From Rhynchopus sp. YZ270_cl-10 (Eukaryota; Euglenozoa; Diplonemea; Diplonemida; Diplonemidae), in the NCBI GenBank assembly GCA_964035575.1, contig OZ037933.1, positions 558,001 through 622,000 of the forward strand: DNA of 64,000 nt, written 5' to 3'. The position numbers and the translations under genes are program-made. How positions within the stretch are numbered: the stretch's first letter is position 1; every line of letters begins with the position of its first letter. The notes beneath the pieces are model-generated. The model was given only the letters and a program-made list of their open reading frames with translations, ran no database searches and had not been told where the DNA came from. Shown one piece after another: positions 40,433 through 51,045 of the stretch.

Positions 40433-40881
40433 AAAAATAGGTGTATTGTGAAGAACAGAAACTCGCTAGAGTCTCTTGTGTCACCACAAGCAGTTACATA
40501 CAAAAAGACCTACAGACTGCTCGAGTTAAGAACGGACACCGTAGGAATATTAAAGGGGTTTACATTTATAAAAAAAAATAAAACTAAAAACTAAAGTAAA
40601 GAAAGGTTGAAATACATGGAATACCCTGACTCACCATTTTTACCTCCGCCTACTTCCATTATTTTCCTTTCCAAATCACAGAGCAAACTATTTTTTGGGA
40701 TTTTTTTTTTTACATTCTACAGTTACATTGTCTGCTTTTTTTTTGGAGACCCTCTATTCAGTCACGAATGATTTTTGTTTTTTTTTTTTTTTTTCCCTGA
40801 AGGGGCGTGTGTCGTTGCTGCCTAAAGAAGGAGGTCGTGTTTGTATGTCCGTTATGTCAGTTCCAGGGAAGGACAACTGCT

Positions 40882-42923
40882 TCACTGTCTCGGGCTGTTG
40901 CCGAAGTGCGGGCTTGCGGGACTGTAGTAGAGCTTGTTCCATGCTTCACGCTCCTCACGCTCGGCCTGAAAGGGGGTTTTGAAAGTTTGTTTGTTTTGTT
41001 TTTTTGTTTTTGCTTTTGCTACTCTGTTTGTTTTGTTTTGTATTTCATTGTAGTACTTTGTAAAATACGGCCTGAAAGGGGGGTGGTAAAAGGGCTTGAA
41101 AGCAAAAAAAGGTGGCTAGTTCCTGTACCGTCGTGTAGAAAAGTGTGTGTGTCTGTATAAAGTGTCTGTATGGATACTGATGTACACATGGCATTCGGAC
41201 ATATCATGCTGGCATGTGGCGTCGTGAAGGGTTGTGTGGTGAAGGGGACATTTCGTGTAATGGGTCCACCCCTTTTTCAGGGTTGGTTATTAAAGAATTT
41301 TGCATTTGCCTTTTCAAAGGCACACAAGACACTTCTCTGTTAGCATCCAACTGTTTCCGTTGCTGTGCAACATACCTCTTCCTTCTTGCGGCGCAGTTCG
41401 TCCGCACGTCTCTTTGCAGACTCGTAGTCTCTGCGTGCACCGTCGCCTGTGGGTGTGTGGTGCTGCATCATGTCACCGTGCTGTGGTGCTGCGTGCTGTG
41501 GTGCTGGTGGCATGGGTGCTGCGACTGGTGCTGGCGGCATTGCGATGGGAGCTGGGGGCTGGATGCTGTTGAGCTGCTGCTGCTCGTATGCAGCCTGGTC
41601 TTTGAGCTGCTGTGCCTGCGCCATCGCAGCTTGGGCAGATGCCTGTGCCTGCTGTGCCTCGTGGGCAGCCTGGGCTGCGGCACGGGCCGCGTTCTGCGCC
41701 TGGCTAGTGTTGTTCATCTCCTGCTCCGCTGCGTGCATGGCGGCAGCTGCCTGGCGCTTTGCCTCCTGTTCCTGGGCAGCATGCTGCTCAGCGGCGTACT
41801 GCGCTGCCGCCTCTGCGTCAGCCTGCTGCTGTGCACTGGCACGCTCCATCTGTGCCGACTGCAGCATCCTCTCTGCGGTTGCACGCGAGGACATTGCCTG
41901 TTCGTGAGCGGAACGCGCAGCCGCCTCCTGTGCGGCAGCGCTCTGTGCCGCCTGCTCTGCTGCCTGGAGCTGTGACTGTGCTGCGTCCATGGCAGCGGAC
42001 TGTTCGCTCGCTGCCTGGCGTGCGGCAGCATGCTGCTGTGCATGCTGCTGGGCAGCAATCTGTGCACTCCCCAACGCCTGGTCATGGTCGCGGATCGCCC
42101 GCTCCGCATCCTCCTTCTTGCGCTGCACCTCACGCTGGCGCGCATCCTCAAACTCACGCTCCTGCTGCGGACGCTGGTTCGTCTGCCAAGAGTCATTGTA
42201 CATCTTCCGCAGCTCCGTCTGCCTTGCTGTCTGCGCATCCATCCCTGGCGGGGAATGCGGCGAGCTTGCCGGCCCCATATCACGCATCCTGAAGAACAAC
42301 GCATCCACAATACCGGGACACTTCACTGCGAAGTTGACCCACTCGTCGTAGGTGATGTGCTGGGAGCGGTTCTGGTCTGCAAGCGTGAAGAGGTCGCCTG
42401 CGGTGCCGTTGTTGAAGCTCATCTCACAGATGCTGAACGCACGCTCCAGGTCCGCGTACACGAGGTAGCCTTTGTTGCTGCCGTCGATCTGGTAGAAGAC
42501 GGAACGGAGCTTCTCTGACAGGGTAGGCGGGACACCAGCGTCGGCCGCAATGCGGGCACGCCTCGGAGAGCCAAGCGGTGTCGACCAGGTGACAGAGGTC
42601 TTCTCGGGCTGCGGGATGACGCCCTGCGCGTCGCTGTGCCAGATCGATTCCGGCTGGAAGCACCACAGCTGTGCCCCCGTCTTCAGCTGTTGCTCGTTGT
42701 ACAGATCCACCCACCGCAGCAGCGTATCATCAAAGAGCTGAAACGTCTCCACCTTGAAGGGAACATCCGGATACCCTGCAGGCCTGATCGCACGCCCCTT
42801 TGTGTCGAAGTTGCTCTCGCACGCAGCAGTCACCTCGGCAACAGAGGGATGATGGTTGAACGACAGCGTGATGTTCACCTTCGTTCCAAACAGGTCACTT
42901 CCAACATCAATTATGAAAGACAT
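40882..42923 (-). CDS. BILBO1-like cytoskeletal protein (ubiquitin-like N-domain, EF-hands, coiled coil), two exons
   Basis: Exon 1 (41376-42923) ends GAAGAG|GTATGT and joins in phase to exon 2 (40882-40965, after CCCTTTCAG), giving 543 residues. Residues 1-105 (MSFIIDVGSDLFGTKVNITL...) match, from memory, the fold and pattern of the N-terminal domain of trypanosome BILBO1. Two EF-hands follow: loop 147-158 (DGSNKGYLVYAD, with Asp in place of Glu at position 12) and loop 183-194 (DQNRSQHITYDE, canonical). A long Ala/Gln-rich coiled coil spans about 229-455. A Pro-rich stretch (about 454-480) and a charged helix (RRADELRRKKEE) come next, and exon 2 continues AEREEREAWNKLYYSP. BILBO1 (587 residues in Trypanosoma brucei) has the same order of domains and builds the flagellar pocket collar. 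An EF-hand coiled-coil protein of another kind is the alternative. Confidence 0.6.
40970..41075 (+). repeat. R10 repeat copy
   Basis: TTTGCTACTCTGTTTGTTTTG, then TTTCATTGTAGTACTTTGTAA. It occupies the start of the BILBO1-like intron. Confidence 0.7.
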
Positions 42924-42960
42924 CGTGTGGAGAGGTGGTGTGGTGTGCAAACGGTGATCA

Positions 42961-42980
42961 CTGGAGAGGGGGCTTATATA
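42961..42980 (-). promoter_or_regulatory. AG acceptor of the BILBO1-like gene
   Basis: The minus strand reads AGCCCCCTCTCCAG, then a 37-base leader and the ATG at 42923. Confidence 0.6.
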
Positions 42981-42984
42981 GAAA

Positions 42985-44440
42985 GGGGTTGGTGGTGGTG
43001 GGGGAGGAGCAACGTTGAAGAAAATAGGTCTTTGTTTTGTGGACGTTTTTTTTTTCAGTTGCTTGTTTTATTTTTTTCTGTCTCTCATTGCGGGGAGGGA
43101 AAAAACAAAATACAGATACATCTTCTGCAATGTTCTGCTCCAATGCTGCCTGCATCTGCTTTCAAATACACACCACACAAATACACACACATTTGGGTAA
43201 TGTTTCGCTCTTAGGAACTACCCACAACTGCGTTCAACACGTACGCAAGGTTCCTTTACAATGCGTATAGTAAATAAACCCCTTTTACGGGAAAATAAGC
43301 CAACAACGTGCCCACACATACACACATATGGGCAATGCTTCGCTCTTAGGAACTACCCACATTTTGCTTTTCAAGCCAATTTTCACACCACACGCACCCG
43401 CTCAGGACAACAAGCACACTGCAACAAAACAAACAAAAATAATAATAAAAAAAAAGGGGGGAAAGGAGGACCTCTCCCATTTCACACTCACGCTCTGCAC
43501 CTATCACCCGCATTTCGCATTTCTTTTTTTAAAATAAATTTACATAGTTGGCTTCTCTGTTGTCCCTAGAATATTGGTGCATCAGCTCCTCAGTGTAAGG
43601 AACTGAATGCGCGAGATTGAAGGGAAGGGGAGAGGTGCATCAACAAAAAAAAAAAAAAAAAAAAAAAAAAATAGTAGGATCGGGGTAGGTAAGTAACGTT
43701 ATTTTCGTTGATTTTGCACAAATCCTCCTATTTGAGGGATGATTTGGCGACCGTACCTGGTAAATACTATTTCTCCTTTAAAGCAAGCTTCGTAGGAATG
43801 ATTAACCCCTTGCGAACCTGAAAGGGGCTTTTAAAATAAGAGAGAAAGAAAATCTCAAAGGTGACTCAGAAACGACACAGAATAAAAAAGACATAAAAAA
43901 ACGGGGGGGGGATGGGGGAAAAGGTAGAGGACGACAGGAACCCATCCCCATTCTACCCCCGCAGATGCACAGGTCGAATGTTATTAACGCCCTGTGCTCT
44001 TTGGTTTCATGTACCTCCCGCTCACTATGATTTTTCGCCAATTTTTTTTTTTTTTGTGACCCGTGGCGATTGTGGGAAGCACTGACCTAAGCTAGTAGTG
44101 AAGTGACCGAGGCCATATCCTAAATCGGGATTTTTTTGGAAAATTTTCAAAAACTGGATCCAGAATTTTTCTCCGGGAAAAAATTTTTTTTCCAGAAAAA
44201 AAACCCATTCCGAGCTTTCTCCCCCGCGTTGGCGGGGCATCTCCCCTCCGTTGGCGGGGCATGCTCCCCTCATATATTGCAAACAAGACACAATAAAGAG
44301 TACTTGAAACGTGGTGAAACGCAGCTTCAATAAATCATTAGGATAAATCCCACCCTTCTTTTTTTTCCAGTGTTTCCCAGCTTCTCACCTAACTCTGAAA
44401 ATAGGTGAGATTTTGCGGTTTTGCGGGTTTTGGTAGAGGT
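42985..44440. other. gene-free stretch
   Basis: It contains a direct repeat GGGTAATGTTTCGCTCTTAG (43195) / GGGCAATGCTTCGCTCTTAG (43329), an A-run of about 27, and an R18 string (43735-43800). No exon seen. Confidence 0.45.
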
Positions 44441-44449
44441 GTGGCGAGC

Positions 44450-44474
44450 CCGGGCGCGCTTCGCGCGCCCGGGT
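44450..44474. repeat. GC-rich hairpin with TTC loop
   Basis: CCCGGGCGCGC, TTC, GCGCGCCCGGG: an 11 bp perfect stem. A relative, GCGCGCGC-TTC-GCGCGCGC, lies at about 44783-44802. Confidence 0.85.
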
Positions 44475-44635
44475 CCCCACCTTATCTCAAGTTGGGGGCC
44501 TCCGGCGGAATGTGAGAATTTCTCGGAGTTCGGCACTTCATTGATATTTGCACCAGGCACGCGTGGTACACGAATTATCAGTAACCTCAGTACATTTACA
44601 AAATAAACGGCAGTCATGGCAGGCATTGCACCCAA

Positions 44636-44669
44636 GCGAAGCCACGGTACGCAACATTTCTAAAAATTG
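44636..44669 (+). repeat. 34 bp direct repeat, copy 1
   Basis: GCGAAGCCACGGTACGCAAC, then ATTTCTAAAAATTG; the second copy is at 44887-44920. Confidence 0.8.
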
Positions 44670-45357
44670 TTGACATAAATGTCACTGTCGTTGGAAGCAG
44701 GGATTACGCAGCTCCCCCAAAAATAAAAAAAGTACGTATGGATTTTCAACACGTACAATTCTAAGCAAAAACAATTAAAAACCGCGCGCGCTTCGCGCGC
44801 GCTCTCCCTGGCAAAGTTGGTTGAGAAGGGCTGTGAAAGTTCGAAGAACTGGAGAAATCATCAGTCATGGCACCCAAATGTTCCTGGCGAAGCCACGGTA
44901 CGCAACATTTCTAAAAATTGCGCCTAAAATTGCCTATTATGTCAGGGGAAGGGTGTACTGCAATCTAGCGCCGCAGGCGCACGGTACGCTACTTTTTTTT
45001 CTTTCGCCATGCTGCATGCTCCATTTCCGGTAAAATAGAAAATTGTCTCCTACAAATAGAATTCTGTAGGGGGTAGGTGAGAGGTGGGGGCGGAGCCCCA
45101 CTCCTCACCTACCCCACCCCAGCCCCAATTCAAAACCCAAATTACCTACGTATGGACACGTATGGACACGTATGGATTCCACCTTTTCAAAAACAATTCA
45201 CGTATGGATTTCCATACGTTCCACACGTGGAGCGTAATCCCTGAAGTTGGAAGATTGGGGGGTCAGCTTGTTTTTGTGCCAAAAATTTTTCAGCACTGCT
45301 GACCAGGGACATTGGGAACATAGGGATTTTTGCGGTGCAAAAAAAAAAAAAACAAAC

Positions 45358-45500
45358 AAACAAATGGCGCCGCAGGCGAAAAAAATTTAGGGTACGGTGT
45401 AAAAAATCTATCTTTTTACACCACATAGTCACACACCGAACCCTTTTTTGCGGAGCAAAAAAGGGAAAATGGCGCCGCAGGCAAAAAAAAATTGATGTAC
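45358..45500. repeat. R11 repeat, copy 2
   Basis: ATGGCGCCGCAGGC occurs twice and the stretch matches 5795-5950 in inverted orientation. Confidence 0.7.
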
Positions 45501-45756
45501 AGCCTGGATGGTGCGGTCAGCAACCCATTTTCATGGTACTCCCGTGGTTCAACCATGATTTTTTCCCCCCGGGCCCCCCCGCCACACTGGGCCACGGGAA
45601 AAATTTTTTTCCCGAAATTTTTTCAAAACTCGGATCCAGAAATCAGGGAAAAAAAAAAACGGGAAAAAAGTATGAAAAACCCCGGAAAAAAGTGGGATCC
45701 AGAATCCAGATTAGGAAATAGCCTGGACAGTGACCCAGGCACTCCGCTAGGTACTA

Positions 45757-45785
45757 AAGTTCTGTTGATTGTCAACAGAACTTTT
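45757..45785. repeat. 13 bp perfect hairpin
   Basis: AAAGTTCTGTTGA and TCAACAGAACTTT flank TTG. Confidence 0.8.
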
Positions 45786-45789
45786 TGAA

Positions 45790-46228
45790 AATGGGGAAAA
45801 AAAGAAAAAAAAAAAAAGTTCTGCTAAGTGGTTCAGACCCGTTCTACCTGTCAAAAAAGCTCAGGAGAAGAAGATATGGAGAGGTGAGTGCTCAAACGTC
45901 CCAAAAAAGTCAAAATCGGGCGTTGGTAAAAAAAAAAGTTGCGCACCGTGCGCCTGCGGCGCAAGCATGTACCCCACCAACGTGGACCATCAACAGAATA
46001 TTTTCAAAATCGGAAATCCTAGCGGAGAGCCTGCAGTGACCACAAAAAAAAAAAAAAAAAACTTATAAAAATAAATGTGAAGGAAAAAGGCAAAATAATA
46101 ATAATAATAATACAGCAAACCACTATGCAACTATGTGGCCGGAGTTCTTCCTACTCTCTCACACTCTTTTCTTTTTTTTTTTGAACAAATTTTGTAACGT
46201 TTTTTTTTCCCCCTCACCTTGCTCACCC
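45790..46228. other. gene-free stretch downstream of the peptidase gene
   Basis: A-runs, an ATA microsatellite near 46096 and C/T-rich sequence, probably including the 3' UTR of the C69 gene. Confidence 0.45.
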
Positions 46229-47917
46229 CTATTTGATCGACTTCAACTTGTTGTAGTCCTCAGGGGTAAGGGACTTGGGGATACGGTATTTGTCGCCTGC
46301 CTCCTTCACAATGCGGGCCTTCCATGCGTCATCGAAACCGGTTTCCTTGATGTTAGGGACAGCCTTGTTCTGTCCCTTGGGGGTTTCGTATGTGATGTCG
46401 GAATAGTCGTGGAAGCGTGCAAACGTCTCGCCGTAGAAGGCAAGCCATCTGTCGACGAGAGCATCGCCCTCGCGGACGGTGTGCTCTGTGACGGTGGTGA
46501 TGGCCTCCTCGTGGCGTCCCTCCTTCAGGAGCGCAGCAACCTTGATGTCGGTCTCGTTCAGGATGCGGTGGAAGTCTGCCTCCACCTGCACAATGCGTGC
46601 CTGCACGAAGGGGAAGACCGGCTCCCACATCGCATACGCAAGGCTCGCCACCATGTTGTAGGCCCAGTGCGCAGAGCGGAACACAAAGGTGGTGGCAGTG
46701 CCAGACTTCCCCTCCCCCTCCACCCAGGTCTCCGGAACGCCGCGGGAGTTCGCGTATGCAGGGAAGTGCGGCCCCGTGCTGGTGTCGTCGACGGCGAACC
46801 AGATGACCGCGGCAGTCTCCTTCGGCATGTACGACCCTCTGCTGTGTGCGACGAAGTTCCACCCGGTCTGCTGCACACCGATAGTACGCTCGTTGAGGTA
46901 GGAGTCGCCACCGTACTTCCAGGTGAGGGGGCGGGCACGCATGCGGGCGTGGAAGGCGCCTGCACCGACGTCGTTCGATTCGTCGAACCAGGTGCCGTCG
47001 AAGTGTGTGCGCATATGCCACATGGTGTCGTTCACGGACTGCTTCGTCTTCGGTGTGACAAACAGCGGCATGCGGTTCGTGAGGTTGTACCCCTGCGCAT
47101 AGTCGAGGTAGCGCGCTGCGAAGCCGTTCTCGTTGCTCACTGCGGAGAGGTAGCTGTAGGCACGTGCCTCGCCGAGACGTGCACCAGAGAAGGTGACCGG
47201 GTCGTAGGTGTCGGAGAACGAGAAGTCGCTCTCCTTCGCGGTGCTCGGGTACAGCCCCTTCTTGACTGCGAAGGAGACGACGTCCGAGGACCACATCGTG
47301 TCCGTTGTGTCGGTCCAGTCCCAGGTGCGGATACGCGCCTGGTTGGCGTGCGCGGTGACCATCCCCTCGGGGACCTTGCGGGCAACCCACACGGCACCCA
47401 CCTCACCAGGTCCCTTGCCGATGAAGTCGAGGAGCCAGACCTCTTCGGTGTCCGCAAGCGAGAAGGTTTCCCCCGTCGAGTAGTAGCCGTGTGTGTTGGT
47501 GATCTCGGCCATCTTGCGGATCGCCTCGCGCGCGGTCTTGGCAACACCGAGGGTGTTCCAGATCAGCGTGCCGTAGTCCATCTTTGCTCCGGGCTGGGTC
47601 GAAAGCGACTCAAGCCCTCCAAAGGTTGTCTCGCCGATGGTCAGCCCATGCTCGTTCATGTTCCCCACCACGTTGTACTGCGAAGCAGGGTACGGGATCT
47701 CCCCAAGGTACGTGCCGGAGTCCCAGTCCCACACCTTCTGCATCTCTCCCTCAGAGTAGTTCCTGTCGGGGAAGTGACGCAGGTTTCCGAACAGCGTCTC
47801 GTCGTCTGCGGCGTATGCAATATGCGGTGCACCGTCCGTGCTGGCAGTCTTGGTCACAAGAATGTTCGAACACCCATGGGCCACAGCCAGGGCGCCGATA
47901 AACGCAATGTAACGCAT
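46229..47917 (-). CDS. secreted or lysosomal peptidase of family C69 (dipeptidase-like Ntn hydrolase)
   Basis: 562 residues from the ATG at 47917. A signal peptide (MRYIAFIGALAVAHG) is followed directly by Cys16 in GCSNILVTKTAS. In C69/U34 enzymes the N-terminal Cys freed by processing is the nucleophile that cleaves dipeptides. Family blocks are YAADDETLFGNLRHFPDRNY, VVGNMNEHGLTIGETTFGG and YSTGETFSLADTEEVWLLDF. Several N-glycosylation sites (for example NYS and NLT) fit a secretory route. The length is typical of eukaryotic members. The frame is open upstream of the ATG, but an AG acceptor 14 bases before it argues for this start. The long plus-strand open frame over this gene is an antisense effect of GC-rich codon use. 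Confidence 0.9.
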   Translation of the reverse strand: MRYIAFIGALAVAHGCSNILVTKTASTDGAPHIAYAADDETLFGNLRHFPDRNYSEGEMQKVWDWDSGTYLGEIPYPASQYNVVGNMNEHGLTIGETTFGGLESLSTQPGAKMDYGTLIWNTLGVAKTAREAIRKMAEITNTHGYYSTGETFSLADTEEVWLLDFIGKGPGEVGAVWVARKVPEGMVTAHANQARIRTWDWTDTTDTMWSSDVVSFAVKKGLYPSTAKESDFSFSDTYDPVTFSGARLGEARAYSYLSAVSNENGFAARYLDYAQGYNLTNRMPLFVTPKTKQSVNDTMWHMRTHFDGTWFDESNDVGAGAFHARMRARPLTWKYGGDSYLNERTIGVQQTGWNFVAHSRGSYMPKETAAVIWFAVDDTSTGPHFPAYANSRGVPETWVEGEGKSGTATTFVFRSAHWAYNMVASLAYAMWEPVFPFVQARIVQVEADFHRILNETDIKVAALLKEGRHEEAITTVTEHTVREGDALVDRWLAFYGETFARFHDYSDITYETPKGQNKAVPNIKETGFDDAWKARIVKEAGDKYRIPKSLTPEDYNKLKSIK

Positions 47918-47931
47918 TTTTTTTCTTTTCC

Positions 47932-47955
47932 CTGGAAAAAAGAGTGTAGAGGGAG
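47932..47955 (-). promoter_or_regulatory. AG acceptor of the C69 peptidase gene
   Basis: The minus strand reads CTACACTCTTTTTTCCAG, then a 14-base leader. Confidence 0.65.
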
Positions 47956-48077
47956 GGAGGGAGGGAGGAATGACAAATGAGAAAAATTTTGGAGAGGGCG
48001 TTTTTTTTTTTTTGGGGCAAAACAAAATTCTCCTTTTTTTGGAAAAAGAAAGGAGGAAAATGGGCAAAAAAAAAAAA

Positions 48078-50171
48078 TCAGTTCGGTTGGTCCTTGAGTC
48101 GTGCCATTGTTGCAAAGAATCGGTTTCGCAGACGTGATGTGTCTGTCGTATCATAGCAGGACCTTGCGTCGGTCAATGTTGGCACTGATAGAGCGTAGTT
48201 CCGCGCCACGAGGCTGTCTTGCCCGGTCCTCTTCCTGCGTGAAGAAGGGCTGAGGTGCTTTACTGCACCTTCACGCAGGTAGTTCCGATAGGGGGTAGCT
48301 CCACACGGCGAGGACAGCACACCACCACTAACATTCTCAGGACTGCCCGACCGGGCCTGCCTTCCACGCGCCACTGCGCGCCTTGCGTACACATTCCCGG
48401 CCAACTCCTTTCTCCGCTCGACTGCCTCCCGCGGTGGTGAATGCACCCCACCCCGATAACACGGCGCACCCCCATAGTACCTATACACCGCAGTATACGG
48501 AACGTACTCTGTCTGCCCCACTGCGGCAGCCTCTGCCGCAAGATCCGGCGCTTTGCACATCTCCGGCGGGGTTTTGCAACGCCCTGGAAGCGTGCGGCGG
48601 TCGTGCCGTGCCTTTGCTACTGCGGAGGCTACCTGCGGGATATAATTCTGTTTTGTGAAATACCGAGCTTTAGTGCGATATGCTTTACAGTTCAAACGCG
48701 AAGGAACAATCACCTCATTTACATCAGAATCACCGATCTCCGAAGGTTCCACGATCTCAACGAAGGAAACTCTGCTCTCTCTACTGCGAGACGAAAGGGG
48801 GTTTCCCTGGGGTTCAAATGATGGCTCCGCCCGATCCGTCTCTGTGGTGGGGGAGAGAATGATGCTTGGAGCAGGTCCGCCGAAGGCGGCGAAATTATCT
48901 AAAGGGGGTGGGTCGCGGTCCTCCTCACCTAGGCATGGGGTGTGCAGGGTGTCGTCTTGCGTTGTGTTGGGGGTTGCAGGGTCGGATGCAGAGACAGCTT
49001 CGTCAGCGCTCTCCTGGATCTCTTCGATGTGGACCTCCTGGGGGGAGATGTCCGGTTCGTGGTCGGCGAGGGTAGTGGTGGGGCGGCGGAGAAGACTGGC
49101 TTCTAGGGCTTTGCGGCGCGATGTGATTTCATTCCAGTTGGCGTCGTCGTCGAAGAAGGAGGACCGTCGAGGGAGGGGGAGGCCAGGTGCTGCGCGGAAG
49201 CCGCCGGGGATTGGGCCAACGCCGAAGGCTTCGTCGGGGAAGATCGTGGCGCAGTCGCCGGCGGCTTTCATTGCAGCAAGCTTGCAGTGGCGTCGCTGGC
49301 TGACCCGCATGCGTACAAGGTGTCGGGATAAAACGTGAAGCGTAGTTCGCACCTCTGCGTCGCGTTGACTGTCCGACCGTGCACTCCGCTCAGAATGTCT
49401 GAACCCACACCCATCCACCGCATCTAATATCCTATCGTTAAACTGTTTTCGCAGTCCTCGCAATGCAAATTCTCGTAGGTAAGAGGGTGATAGATCGGCA
49501 GTGGTTGGTGCCTTAGGGGGAAAGCAGTCGCACGTCATTTTTACCTTGCGTAAATTTGTGAGGCGGAGGTCCGCAGAGAAGAGAACCCGCCGTGCTGCGA
49601 GAAGGTCGAATTTCACTGCAGTTCCGGTGGCAGCATCGGTGGCAACCTTGCTGGCGTCCCAGACCAGCCATTCTTCTCTGTACTTTTTCCGTGCAGTGTT
49701 GTGAAAAAAGGTGATGACGGCGCGTTTTTTTTCCTCAGAGAGCGCGAAGACGTCTTTGAGCGGGTTGGTTGCGTGGACACGGCAGTGTAAGGTACGTTCC
49801 TCAGCCTCCCAGAGGCGGAGGAGGTGGGTCTGTTCTGCGGTGGTCTTTCGGAGATACCGTCGCCACAGTCGTTGTACGGCGCAAATACTGTTACGGAGAC
49901 GGCGAAGCTTCAGGAGTGTTGCTTGAATTGAATATTTGAGACCTACCTGGAGAAACCATTTGATCGCATGAGAGCAAGAGTTCAGCACGTCTTCGCCATA
50001 CATCGTACGCAGGCGCGACGGTGCCGTCGGGTCGAAGAACCGCCCCAGCCGTACAATACGGGACACCACCTTTTCCATTGCCTTTCGGCAGTTCCTATCC
50101 TCAGTCGGATCGGATCGGCCATTCTCCTCTTGTAACTCTGCAAAGATCTTCTTCACACGCCATTCCTTCAT
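48078..50171 (-). CDS. IQ-motif protein of unknown function, largely disordered
   Basis: 697 residues from the ATG at 50171, set by an acceptor 9 bases upstream (TTTTGTTCTGAAG, then GGAAACCCA). The N-terminal third is helical and basic and contains an IQ-like calmodulin-binding motif, AVQRLWRRYLRK, at about residues 98-109. Residues 110-250 are predicted-helical with WLVWDASK and FALRGLRKQF. The second half is rich in Ser, Pro, Arg and acidic stretches (VHIEEIQESADEAVSASDP) and looks disordered. No enzyme signature is visible. Codon use is GC-rich like its neighbours and the frame is intact, so I take it as a real gene. IQ motifs and basic helices often occur in cytoskeletal or flagellar proteins, but that role is only a guess. 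Confidence 0.75.
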   Translation of the reverse strand: MKEWRVKKIFAELQEENGRSDPTEDRNCRKAMEKVVSRIVRLGRFFDPTAPSRLRTMYGEDVLNSCSHAIKWFLQVGLKYSIQATLLKLRRLRNSICAVQRLWRRYLRKTTAEQTHLLRLWEAEERTLHCRVHATNPLKDVFALSEEKKRAVITFFHNTARKKYREEWLVWDASKVATDAATGTAVKFDLLAARRVLFSADLRLTNLRKVKMTCDCFPPKAPTTADLSPSYLREFALRGLRKQFNDRILDAVDGCGFRHSERSARSDSQRDAEVRTTLHVLSRHLVRMRVSQRRHCKLAAMKAAGDCATIFPDEAFGVGPIPGGFRAAPGLPLPRRSSFFDDDANWNEITSRRKALEASLLRRPTTTLADHEPDISPQEVHIEEIQESADEAVSASDPATPNTTQDDTLHTPCLGEEDRDPPPLDNFAAFGGPAPSIILSPTTETDRAEPSFEPQGNPLSSRSRESRVSFVEIVEPSEIGDSDVNEVIVPSRLNCKAYRTKARYFTKQNYIPQVASAVAKARHDRRTLPGRCKTPPEMCKAPDLAAEAAAVGQTEYVPYTAVYRYYGGAPCYRGGVHSPPREAVERRKELAGNVYARRAVARGRQARSGSPENVSGGVLSSPCGATPYRNYLREGAVKHLSPSSRRKRTGQDSLVARNYALSVPTLTDARSCYDTTDTSRLRNRFFATMARLKDQPN

Positions 50172-50180
50172 TGGGTTTCC

Positions 50181-50216
50181 CTTCAGAACAAAAGAGAAAG
50201 AATAAGAAGAAGAGAA
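50181..50216 (-). promoter_or_regulatory. AG acceptor of the IQ-motif gene
   Basis: A 30-base C/T-rich tract on the minus strand ends TTGTTCTGAAG, then a 9-base leader and the ATG. Confidence 0.6.
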
Positions 50217-50299
50217 ATACAACGAATATTATGGTGTGGCCGACGACCCCAGAATAGCACAACAATAGCACCCCCCTTTCAGCCACACCAAATATTCAA

Positions 50300-51000
50300 G
50301 CAAAATGCAATATACAATGTGAAGCCAAAAAGTAAGGAAGGAAAGGGGGAAAAGCTCGCATTGTGCTTTTTTTTTTGAAAACTTGGTGTATTATTTTTCT
50401 GTGGTTTGAAAGATGAGGAGGTGAAAGATGGGTAGGATTTATTATTTTTGCAGAAGGGGTCACAGGATTGGGGGCGTTCCCATGGGTCTGGTAACCTTTT
50501 TTTTTTTTTTTTTTTTTTTTTTTTGAAAAAGTTGGAGTAGTGTAGTTGCCTCGGTTGTGTTGTAGTTGTGCAATCTCCACTGTTTTTTATCTTTCACAAA
50601 AGTGGTGCTCCGGGAGGGGTCGATATTGACACGTCGCTGACAGGTCGTTGACCGATTTCCGAAAGCACCAAAAAGTATTTTAGAATTCATAAAAAAATTC
50701 ACAAACGTTCACGGAAATTCACGTCTGGTATTATGTACTTTCATTAATAAAAAGTTGCATCCGTGAGCACGTCGCCAGACCCCATGGGAATACCCTAAAG
50801 ATAAGGATTTAGTGAAGGTTTTGGTGAAAAAGATGAAAAAAGACGGAGGTTTGGGGTAATATTTCTTTTTTGTTTTTTTTCTTTCGTTTCCCTGGGTTCT
50901 ATTTTCCCGCCCGCCCCCCCCACACACTACTGTCGATACCCCCACCCACCCCCCCCCCCGACGTTAGGCTAACAATAAGCAGAAAAGAAAGAAAAAAATT
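50300..51000. other. gene-free stretch
   Basis: An R1-like variant (50522-50585), R14 copy 2 (50600-50675) and homopolymers. No exon seen. Confidence 0.5.
50600..50675 (+). repeat. R14 repeat, copy 2
   Basis: Match to 25893-25965. Confidence 0.75.
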
Positions 51001-51045
51001 ATAAGATGAACCAAAGCCTCTCTCTGTGCTTAGTCACCTTGATCA
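51000..51045 (+). repeat. R2 hairpin cassette
   Basis: ATAAGATGAACCAAAGCCTC, then TGTGCTTAGTCACCTT. Confidence 0.65.

Noticed and set aside
40119-40594. Open frames of NKTKQ or CFVLF repeats
   Set aside because: Translation of the AAAAC array on both strands.
45769-46068. Lys-rich open frames
   Set aside because: They are products of A-runs.
46133-47980. 615-residue plus-strand open frame over the C69 peptidase gene
   Set aside because: Antisense frame favoured by GC-rich third codon positions. The minus strand has a full family match, signal peptide and catalytic Cys.
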